Positions 28,101-40,100 of a stretch of 64,000 nucleotides of DNA are shown here, piece after piece. Position 1 is the first letter of the stretch. Every line of letters starts with the position of its first letter. Under the pieces are notes generated by a model that was given only the letters and a program-made list of their open reading frames with translations, was not told the DNA's origin and did not search any database. Location: assembly GCA_034008185.1 (NCBI GenBank), contig CM067081.1:153666258-153730257 (forward strand). Direction: 5' to 3'. A program made the translations under genes and the position numbers. The DNA comes from Gorsachius magnificus (taxonomy: Eukaryota; Chordata; Aves; Pelecaniformes; Ardeidae).

Positions 28101-31100
28101 AAGAGATGCTGCTACCAGTCTCCCTGAGTTATTGTCCACTTACCGCCAGCTTGCACCAGGAACAACTGATGGCCACAATCTCTTTACTATGGAAGGAGAA
28201 TTTCTGCTGAAAGCCCTAGAATAAGCAGGAAGAAAGGATTAAATTTCTCCTGAGTCCAAGAAAATTTACACCTTTAACTCTTGCCAGGTAACTGTGCTAG
28301 TCTAAATCAATTCACTGCAGTCAGACACACTGGTTCTGCTTCAAAGCTCTTAGATACCAAACTGGGGGGGAGGCATAAAAAAAAAATTACAGGATTCAGA
28401 GAAGGTTCTTCAACTAGGGCATTTTCATATACATGTTTTAAAGGAACTTCTCCAAAATTTTATGCTTTTTCTTAATTTTTATAGTTAAAAAGATGGAAAA
28501 GGAGAAGAAGCAGAGAAGAAATGCCTATTCCAATGGATTTCTACAGACCTGAATAAGATTCAGATTTTTCAGTTGAACAAAACATTCTCTCATTGCAGCC
28601 TTTTTGCTCTAAATACAAACATGAATTTGAATTTTCATTTTTCTTTTTTTTTTTTGTTGGTAGGGGTTTTTTTGGGTTTTGGTGGGGTTTGGGGGTTTTT
28701 TTCTTTTGTTTTAAGAGAGCGGAATACACTACAACAACTGTGTGGAAATGTTCTGATTGGGAAATTCTTTACTGTTTCATTGAGCTGACTCGGATCAAAA
28801 TCTTTTTAGTAAGTTCCAAAAACCATGATGGTCCTATTCAACTCAAACAGATACAAAAGAAAGTATTTCTTTATAGTTTTAAAGAGAAAAAGCCACCATT
28901 ACCAGCAAGTATGAGATTTTATTCTCTCACAGAATAGTTTAATTTTTGTAGAATGCAATTTCAGCAGACATATCACTTTGCTCTAAATTCTAAGGCTGGA
29001 AAAGACCATTGGGTCATGTACTTCTTTCTTGTACATAACATAGGCAACAAATGGTAATTGGAGTTACAGTCGGAAAATTTATGTTCAGTTAAAGCTTATT
29101 TTAGCCAGAGAAAAAAATTGATTTGGGTTAATGGCTGCAGAGATGGAAAGTCCAGAACTCTGTTGAACAGTTCATCATAGTCACCTTCACTGCTTAGATT
29201 TATTTCAGATTTACAGTTGCCTAGATCCTTTATTCATTGGCTTCTATCAACCCTCTCTACTACATTAAGTAGCGCATCACCACCCAGATTTTTCTGATTT
29301 AAATTCTCTACCAAGTCATGAATTTGTAAGCCAGTTCTCTTTTCAACAAGCTGAGTTTTACCTAAATGTCCTACATGTTGGGCAATGCCCAAGACTCAGT
29401 GCAGAGTTATAATAATGTGATTTAGAAACATCTAACAGGGCATTTCCTCAAAGCTTCTATAATTAAGGTCCTTCTTATCCTAGTTGCTGTAGAAATGAAC
29501 AGGAAGATGGACACCTGCAGGAAAAAATGAGCTTGTTAGTGCTCAGTGCAATGTCAAGCACACCAAGAAGGAGAATTAAATGAACAACCAAAAACCCACC
29601 CAGAGATGCACTGGTCTTGTTTATATGAGGGATTGAGCTGCAGTCTGTCCATACATGGTAGCTGAGTACAACCCTATCAATAGTCTGAAGAGGAGGAGGC
29701 TACCCCTGTCTGCTCGCCATGCAGAAGTGCACATTGCAGCTACTTCTTCAGGTGTCCCCAACATGTATTCAAACCAGCTTGCCTGTTGGACCACACCACC
29801 AACTAAGGGCTACTCCTAAAGAGGCTTGTGTAACCTGTGCCTAGGTTTTGGTTGGGTTTGTTTGTCTGTTTTGTTTTTTAATCCCCCAGTGCCTCAGATT
29901 TTACATTCAGAGAAAGTCAAAGAGTAGATTCTTCATAATGATGTTGATCTGGCATATTCAGGTTTGGTAATGGAGCATGGTCAAATGGCTTCACAAAGGC
30001 AAGCTGGCCAGCTGCTTCTGCCTGGGTGGATCTAGCCTGGCATTCAGTGTGGACCCAAGAACAGAGCAACAGTGTGACGATACGAGTGCTGGAACGGAGG
30101 TCTGACACTGGACGAAACGCTCTATTCTCGTTCACTTAAGACTAGTGCTTCTTAATGTTTCTCACAAATCTTACGCTTTCTTGTCCCAAAATATATTAAA
30201 AAATTATTTCAGCCCCTCATGGGCATGAAATGTTTTGGTTTGTTCAGCTTTGTAACAAGCAGGGGAAAAATTCTTCTCTTCCCAAACCTCCACTAGTAAA
30301 ACCTAAAATTCAGTACCTTAATTCCACAGACCATCAGTGGTGTATTTTAAGCATACGGACTGAGCAGCTTGTCTGGTTCTGGATGGAAAGTTTTTCATTT
30401 ATTCAGTAAGCCATTTGGCTTTTAGGGAGTCATTAGAGAAAATGATACAGCAATAAAAACATATTAATGATAAGTAGCAATGAAACACCACTTTTCTTCC
30501 TCAAATTGCTTTACAAATGTGAGCTAGTTCTTCCTAAGGATACATGTTTGAGGTAAGACAGCAATTATTTGAAAGCTAGCTTTACAACTAAAGGAACTGA
30601 TGAAATAAAGCAATGCACTGCAGGTCACAGCAAGATTTGTTGGGGACTATCAGGTTGAAACACTGGAGCCCTGCATATTCCACCAGAAATCATCTGTTCT
30701 GCCTTCTCTCATTGAGAAGGAAAACTACAATTCAGCTATCTTGTTCCTGAGTCATGCAAGGAGGTCTTCTGCACACATTTAGAAATTTTGGGATAGAAAA
30801 TCAATTTCACTTTTGTGAGAATATTGACCTAACAGTACCCGATTAGCCCTGATTCACTGGCCCCCAATTCCTGTCCAACATGTGAAATCCTACACTGTGA
30901 GCTGCTCCTGCTGAAATAAGCAGTTTTGCATACCAGAGGAAATATATTTGGAAGAAAAGAGCACCTGAATCCTCAGCGTATGTTGGTGACTACAGTCTGT
31001 CTGAATGATTGAGATTGAAGTCCACGTTAATAGACACCCATGCACACAAACAGAGTGTGTGGGGATTACTAGCTCCAACGCGTTTTGGTTATGTTCTCAA

Positions 31101-34100
31101 ATCCACTTATTAAAGAGTATTTTCACATCAGTGTTAGGGCTACTAATAATTTATTTTTGCACATATTTTCCTATGATATTTACTCTCTAATTTTTATGCT
31201 CTCAGAGACATTCCAACGCAACATTCCTGTAGGAGAGCCATCTATTATTACAAGTCAAGTACAAACAGCAACAAAAGCAGTCGGATGGTGATCTCTGCTA
31301 AAATAACAAAGAACTGGAATTGCCTTTCAACTACTAGAAATTTCAATCCTCCCATTATATGCAGGGAAAACATACAGCTCTGCATCAATCCACAGGTCTT
31401 TAAAGGGACCAGTAACAGAAAGAGATAAAACACTGCAGCTGCACATAGCATGTGTATAGTGGACACACTGCTTTGGACAACACAGAAAGCAGAAAGAAAT
31501 AGAGTGTCTTTTTAGCATGATGGTCCAGATGCATTCTTAGTCTCGGAAAACCCCTAAGTCACCGGTAACTGGAAGTATATGAAGAAAAGATCACTCTGCA
31601 TTCATCCTTAAGCTTATATTACTGCACACAGTCATGGACTGGATGCTGGGCCACATGGTCTGAATGTTCTTATGTTGTATTACATAAAGAAAAAAAAAAT
31701 CCCAATTTCTCTGGTGGTCCCAGGTAACAAACCGCTAATAATAACTAAAAAGCAGTTTTAGTTGTTTACAGTCTGCTCCTGGGGACTGAATGCCCATTAG
31801 TAGCTGCAGCGTTAACTTTCAATTAAGTTTAATCTAAAAGGAACTCAGTTCATTTGCTGCAAGACTGCTCCACGTGTGAACCATGGTAAGTGATGACACT
31901 CAGGAGAATTTCTTCCAAACTGCACTCCTGCTCTGAGGTGAAACACTGACACAGGCACCTCTGCTCTCCAGCTCTCAGGAAGCATTAACCGTGGCATAGA
32001 AGGCACACAAAATGTAAAGCCACAAAGCCACGCTAAAGATGTTGGGGAGCATCAAACCCTTTTCACTGGCTTATGACTTGAAGCATGAGATGGGTATATC
32101 CTAAATGTTCATTTCTACTTTACTCAAACTATTATTAATGATCATCAAAATATTTAACCACCCAATTTCAGACACAGGATAGGACTAATATTACACAACA
32201 ATGAGATCTACTAGAATCATTAGGCATTCCATGAATAATACTTTCTTTTATTGCTTTAAATTTACTGCCATTCCATTTCAATGATAATTCCCTTTTTCTT
32301 GCACAACAAGAGAATATAAAAGATGGTTCTCACTCAGAGGTATAAGGAAAGCAACAGCAGAGCATGAGCCAGACAAGTATTTTGCTGTAATAGGAGACTG
32401 CTTGGCCAATAAAGATAATGGCATTTTTTGTCTTGTTATTTTTCCTAATCCTTTCTGTTTCTTGACAAAGAACTCTGCTACAATACCCCCATGTGTCTCT
32501 TAATGGATTACTTCTTATTTAAGGGGAAAACTCTGACTTCCTCTGAACTTCTCCATATCAGCCAGGGCTGACAGGAGTTTTAGGATGGACTGGTCGTGTT
32601 GCCCACATGAACATACTCAGCATAGGTTTTGGTATGACAGGCAGTGAGTACTCCCATTGCAAAATCAACTCCTAATGCCTCTAGGGGACATCCAGGCCAA
32701 AATGGCAGAGGAGGAAGGCAATATTACTGCAAAGCATACTATAAGAATGCTGCATGCAAAGTGCCTTGCTACAAAAGGGCATCACGTTTTTATTGCATGC
32801 TTTGTTGCAGCTGGTAGCTGGTGATCTACATCAGCAGATCAAGTTGACCTAGACAGAAATCTGATTTTCCTCTGACAAGTGCTATGCCATGGGATGAGAC
32901 ACAGTCTTTCTTACTATTGATGCTAAGAAGGAGGCAAAAATATAGTGCTAGAGAAAGGAAATTAAACGCCTATGTTAATTTAATTATTAAATCTCTCTCA
33001 ACAGATTTCAGGGGCTCATAATATTTCAGAAGAAAGACCTTCAGTAGCTAAGGTACTTCTTACCCCTTTTTGGTGCTTTTTAGAAATAAACTTTTACAAT
33101 CTATGCAGCAGAGGAAATGTGACACAGCCTCACAAGTCTTAGAGTCTGCCTGGGCAGAAAGAAAGCAACAGCCTTTCTTTTTCCAGAAGCCTGAAAAAAC
33201 AGGCCATCACGATTTTGGCACAGGGGACAGCGCTGTGAGAAGGCCATACTGGCACAGGGTTAGCTTAATGAGGAAAGAAGCTCAAGGAGCTACAGCCTTC
33301 CTCCTCCTCATTTTCACCAGCCAGTGCAGCACAGTGTCCCAGGACATGAGATGTGCTCAGTCCTGCAGATGCGGCAGCCTTTTCTCTTCCCACGTGGGAA
33401 TCAGGGCTGCTACCACTCGACATATCAGGCTTGTCATTTTCTGCTTAAGAGATTAAGTGTTTAGGATAGAAATATTTCAGTGACTAGAAGGACCTACCGG
33501 CTACCTTGAATTCAGAAACGCCCAGTGTTGTGCTTGTGCTGCACTGGAAATCTTACCTTTCCACACTGCTTACATTTCCCGTCCTGTCTCCGCCTGTGCA
33601 CCCAGTGGTGTCGGACAAAGTTCTGCAAAAGGACAAAAAAATATGCTATAGGAAGCAATCACAGCTTGCACTCAAAGGTACCAGCTGTGTGAAATTGGTT
33701 TACAGACACCAAAGGAAAGGTTCCTTCAGCCAACGCAATAATTTCTGAAGAAAATGCAGCAGTCCCCACAGGAACCCCCGGACACATATATAAATATATC
33801 AATAATAACAATAAATCCCCAGCAGCTTCAGAGGAGCTGAACTCATACAATAGCTGGGAGGAAAACCATAAGGTTTTTTAATGTTTAAATCTTTTTTACT
33901 AAAAAAAAAATCTTAGGATACTAGAGACACTTCTAGAAAAATAAAATGAAGGGAGAGGCAAGTGAAAGGAGAGGGAAAGGGAGAAAAATAAAAAATATTA
34001 GTTCAAAGGTCAGGAAGAAAAAAAATATGCTACAAAAAAAAGAAAAAAGAATAGCTGAATGAATGGGAAAAGAGACAACAGAAAGATGAAATGGTTTCTG

Positions 34101-37100
34101 CCAGTGTAAGTAATGGAGTGCTTCGGTTAGAATTAATTTTACATTTATTCTGAGGAGAAGAACATGTACCACTGGGAGCCAATACTCTAAGACTCCTGAA
34201 TCTAAAAGCACTGCTGCAGCTCCACACCAGGTGGATCAGCACACAAGTCAAATGAAAAGCAGTTGTCATTTGTCCATTACTTACTTCTCTTGGAGATCTG
34301 GAGCCTCCCTCTCGGAAAGTTGGTTTGCAGCGAAAATTAATCTGGCATTAAAATAAAGCTGTTAGAACTGAAAGTGAGCTGAGAGAGAATTTATTCCAAT
34401 ATGTTGATCTAGGACAGACTTCCAAAATATTCATTATCTATTAAAATATTAGCTTCACTAGCTGAACAAAGTAACTTACCTGGATGCCAGAAAATCTCTT
34501 TTCATATGGCATAATAATTCTCCTTGCTAGATCTCGACACAGCCCTCATCTTCACTAATGTTATTGCTGCCTGCTCAGTTCAACTATTTAAACTGTCTCC
34601 CCCTTGCCTAGAAGGAAACCGCTTCATCTGGGGTTTTTTTTCTGAACATCATTTGCAACCAAAGTGGACTTAAGCCGAGGTCTCAAAAGTTGGAAATCTA
34701 GCTCTGTAAGACTTTCTTGCACATCCCAGGTTCATGTCTTTGTAAACAAAATCTGTGAAGAAGTCTTCATTCACATGAAGAGCTGTGAAAACTATCCTAA
34801 ATTTCTACCTTTTGCTTAGATCAAGCTGCCTTCATCCACCTCCCCCCAACCACAAGCCTTTTGAGGAGCACTGCACTGCCTCATGCAGTGGTGTTGCCTC
34901 CTTCAGATGGGAGAAACAGAAAGAGGGCAACAGGAGCTTCCATGAACAGAAAACATTTTTAGGAAGAAGAAGAGAAAAAGCATTTAACAAACAACAAGGG
35001 AGTCCTATGAAAAAAAAAAAAAACAAACCAAAATCTTTCGAGAAAATAAAATCAATAGAAATAAGAGCAGGGAATGATGTAGAGAGGAAAAAATATATAT
35101 ACTGAAGAAGAGAGAAGCATGGCAGAAGGCCAAAGGATATGTGAGGTAAGGATTCACTAAATGAAATCAATTCAAGTTCAAGCTTTGAATATCCTTCAAA
35201 GAATAAAATGCTTAAAGATACTGCACAGCTATGCTTTTGTCATGAAGGCAGAAGGATTGAGTTTCCCCAAAATTAAATACAACCCTTCCCATCTAAATGA
35301 GTTCTTCCTTCATTTAACAATGACCTTCAAAATAATAGTTCAAGGGAGGGTGAGAGAGGAAAAAAATAACAGAAAAAGTAAACAAAATATTTATTACTTA
35401 AGAAGAAATAAAAGCTATAGCAATATTAATATTCCTCCATTGCTCTTCACCTGGAATTACAATTTGTTGTTTCACTGAAGAGTCGTGGCAGGCTGGGAAG
35501 ATCCCCAGTTTATAGTTATTTTACTTATAACTTACATCTATACAGAGAGGGCCAAGCAGAAGACTTATGTATCCATTTTAAACTCCACAGTGTTTAAGAT
35601 AGATGCAGACTTAATAACAACTCTTTGCCAAGGGTCTCCAGAATGGCATACACAAGCTCAACAGAACAGGTTCTATCTAAGTGCTCATTTGCTCCAACTG
35701 GCAATGCCACCAGCTCGCTGGGCTACGGAGCGTCATCACGGCTGCTGATGAAGGAAGTAATGAAAAATTCACTGGTAACATTTTGTGCTGAAAGCATGTG
35801 CTAATGCTAATTTCACTGTGGATAAAAGCATCGGGGGTGGAAATGGTAGCTCTCCAACTTGGTATTATGGCAATCACTGTGACATTTGTCAACCCAAGTC
35901 CAAATACTTGGAAAGGAAAAACTCTTTCCAAAGGGTTGTTGCTATAAATTTGTTATGCATCAGCTTCTTTTATGGAGAACAACATTGCAAAACATATAGG
36001 AGTGAAAATGAAGCTCTAATGAAATCAACAGGGAAATTCCCACTCATATTTACACAGAACGCACCAAGAAAGAAAAACAGTGGGGGGAAGTTTAACACAT
36101 TACCAGTTAGGCAGAATGAAGAAGAATCACTAATGGGAAGATAACTCAGCAACAGATATTCAATAGGCACTTGAGGGTACGGAGGGCTCCTTGAAGGAAC
36201 TGAGAAGCAGGATGGATACTCACAGAAATAATGGCACTATAAAGGAAAGGTTTGATGTCTTCCATTTTAAAAACAAGAACTTAATTTCTGAGATTCTGAA
36301 GGCAAAACAGTATGGTCTAGTAAACACAGTGAAAAAATGTTCACAGTAGCATCTTATTCTGCATTGCTCATAATAAATATAGCTGTCATAAGATGAATTA
36401 TGATGGGTTTAGTTGAGGAATTTTGAAAGGCCAATTTTGTGCATGAAATGATACTGCATCTTCCAGCTTCAATTTTCAATCTAGAGGTAGAGAAAAATTA
36501 TTTTTTTAATCATGAAAACTGTGAAAGCATTCTGTGTTTTTTTGTTGTTGGGGTTTTTTTAATGTTTCACAGGGTTTAAGGAAATCTATTCTAAAAAAAA
36601 AGGTGGAATTTTAAGTCAACTTCTTAACAAATATATTGTGAAAACAGCTATGAAAACCTACTTTGGCATATGGTGTTTTCCAGACTGAAACCTAAGTAAA
36701 AGAATGAAGTGAGTGTTGTCCGCGTCAGGCTCCAGAAGATGGCAATGTCTTACCTTCTCTAACTGCTCCATGCACGCATTGTGGACCACAATCTTGCAGG
36801 CAGCACACTTCCTCCGCAGAGCAGATTTCTGCAAGAGGAAAGGGAGATGTGTGTGCATGGAGGTGCGCTATTCCCAGGAGGAAAAAAGTTAGCTGTGAAA
36901 CAGGAGATGTTTCTCTCCTTACGCAACTTTTTTCTTTTTCCCCATCTCGTTGTGCTCTCAACTGTTCTGTATATAGGAAAAAGCTCTGAAGCTCTTCCAG
37001 TCAAGAATTGGACTTTATGAAAGACAGAGAGCCACAGCACTGCAACTTGTGAACCAGAAATAAAAAACTCCCTTTAGGTAGCAGATAAGGCTGCTACAGA

Positions 37101-40100
37101 GCAGATCATTTCTCTAAAAGGGGGCAGCCTACGAAGAGGACAAGCAGAGACAGTGAAAAGAGGAGAAGAACCATACATGCAAGTCAGACAACTCAGACCA
37201 ATTTGGAAGAGTATGTCAATTCATGCTTATCATATAATATTTAATTTGATGGGCCTTGCAGAAAAATACTTGGATTGTTTAGCAGAGAATGATAACCTTC
37301 TCACAGAATGTTGTTAAATGCTTATGAAATGTTACAGCAGGGATAAAATTCTCAGCCTAATTATGCTGGTTAGTTTTATTAATTTCAGTAGGGCTTTTAA
37401 AATAATTTCCATTGAATACCCCAGGCCAAAGCATATCAAAGGTAACAGAATGCATCCAGGAGAGAGAGAATATATTTACTTTTTTTTCTCACATACACTC
37501 AATTTAATAAACCAGATGGAATTAATTTTCATAGAAGCTTAACTTATAGACCTGTGCTTGAGGGACAGAAAATTTACAAACACACGGTAAACCGAGACTG
37601 ATTTGCCTCAGATTTATACATTAAATTTATTCATCTTCATTTAAATCTCTAATAACTTACTTCATTAGAATTTTCAATATACTGTAAATATACTCAAGAA
37701 GAAGAACAAGAAACTGTCAAGATGATACACATGATTAACTTGTTAATAATTGGCTACTTACTTTAATTTATTTAATTCATTCTATGCTATTCTGTAGTGA
37801 AGTGTTTCAATGTTACAAACATATTTTAGTGGTCTGTAAGACTTTAAATTTATCTACCTGATTACATGAATCAGTCCATTGAAAAGCAGTTGTTGCCTTA
37901 AATATTAATCCTCATTTTATTGAAAGTACTTTTGACTTAAATAAAGTCACAATGTAACCAGAATCATAGAAATGATAATGTCATGTAACTACATTCAAAA
38001 GATATCTCAAGAAGATCAAAATAGAAAAGCATTAGCCTTTTGACAGATCAGGTTAAACTACCCACAGCTAACGTTAACTGGATTTCCATTTCCATCTCTA
38101 GTTCTTAAGCCCCATACACTGTAACACGTTATAAATGCAGATAGCGCTTTCTCCAAAGGGAACCAATACGCTAGTACCTAAAAGTACTCAGCCAGGTCAA
38201 GCAAAGCCCAGGCAATTAACAACTGAGGATCTTTAAACTCTGATGCTTCCTAAATATGACTCGACATCTCCAGGCCTATTGGCTGGAAAAGCTTGTCACC
38301 ATGTAAGATGTCCCCCAGCTTTCCCAGATAAAAGCGTAAGTCAGTGGGTCTAATTCAGCAGCTACTGCAAACAGTCCTTCCAGCTCCTAGAAAGATGCAC
38401 CTCTAAAGCTAAGACACAGCCTTGCAAATCGTATGCAACATATTACTAAATTTCCATGCTACTTTCAACAAGCTAAGTCATCAGGAAGTATTTATTCAGT
38501 TTTAGAAAGGCAAACTTCTATGAAGAACACAAGAACAGTGGTACTGGGTCAGACCAAAGGTCCACTCAGCCAAACAAATCCTGTCTCCAACTTTTGCCAA
38601 AACCCAGTGCCTCAGGACCAGCATAAGGGAAGTGTCACCGTGTGTTTGCTCTGCGCTTGAATATTACCCCACAAGCAGCAGTCTGTTACTGTGAGCAGGC
38701 ATAGACTTCCCAGGCTTGCCCTTAACATTATATGCCATAAAGTAACCAAATTGCTTGAGAAGTTATGGGGGTTGGATATTAAATTGGAGCTGTGGAAAGC
38801 ACTGGGATTTTGGATCAAAGAGCCCCGAAAACTGGGGGTGATTAGTGAATCAAAATGCTTCGATTTGGATCAAATTATCTGAGGGGTTTTTTTAAACAAA
38901 AATGAAAAAGATGGTACCAGAAAGAGTCATAGGCAGTATCCACAAACACCCCAGAGAAGAGAGATTCCCCTTACACTTTGTTGTCCAAGGGCCAGGATGC
39001 TCGCTTGAGCATTGATTCAAAGCAAGGACTTGAACACAGCATCCCCACTCTCTCACCGGGTTTCCTAAATACCAAGATAAGAGGGGGTTGGGTTTAGAGT
39101 TTTTTTCTTCTTTTCTGTTGAAGCAGTTTAACTGAAATAATGGGTGAAGAGCCACTGAATCAGACTGGAAGTATAACAATGACTCCCAGGTCAAAGAAGA
39201 GACACACATGGGTTAGAGATCAATCCAATGAAACTTTTTCATGCACAGCAGAACAGCTTCAATAAGAGAAGGCAAACCTCAAATATTCTCAAATAGGAGG
39301 TGGCAAACACTCAAATATGAGTGTGCTCATTGCTGATGAGTTGCCCTGGTTTTGGCTGAGACAGAGTTGATTTTCTTCCTAGTAGCTGGCATAGTGCTGT
39401 GTTGTGGATTTAGTATGAGAAGTTGATAACTCACTGATGTTTTAGTTGTTGCTAAGTAGCGCTTACACTAGGCAAGGACTTTTCAGCTTCTTGTGCCCTA
39501 CCAGCAAGAAGATGGGAGAGGGCACAGCCAGGACAGCTGACCCAAACTGGCCAAAGGGATAGTCCATACCATATGATATCATGCTCAGTATAGAAACTGG
39601 GGGACAGCGACAACTGCTCGAGAACTGGCTGGGCATCTGTCAGCAGATGGTGGGCAATTGATTGTGCATCCCTTATTTTATATGCTCTATTACTATTTTA
39701 TTAGTAGTATTAGTATTATTAATTAGAGTTATTAGTATTATTCCTTCCTTTTCTATCCTATTAAACTGTCTTTATCTCAATGCACGAGTCTTACCTTGTT
39801 TGCCCGATTCTCTCCCCCATCCCACGGGAGGCGAAGGAGGGGAAGAGGGAGCGAACAGCTGTATGGTGTTTAGCTGCCTGCCAAGTTAAACTACAACATG
39901 AGTACATACAAGAGTTTGGAAAATTCAGTTCAAATCCTTGCAATGATTAAATAAATAAAAATTTGATCAGACCCTGCTCTCAGAGACCCCAGCAAGTGAT
40001 ATAGAATCACAAAATCGTAGAACCATTTAGGTTGGAAATTACCTTTAAGATCATTAATTTCAGCCATTAACCTAACACTGCCAAGCCCACCACTAAACCA

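Larger units (their letters stand above)
28216..33556 (-). other. DGKI intron (5.3 kb)
   Basis: It holds a G/T-rich tract with quadruplex potential (28641-28711), an old LINE fragment (28975-29060) and a possible LINE tail (31610-31680). The rest is unassigned; no exon recognised. Confidence 0.8.

Noticed and set aside
33070..33456. 128-codon plus-strand frame
   Set aside because: Antisense to the DGKI intron, no recognisable motifs; likely chance.
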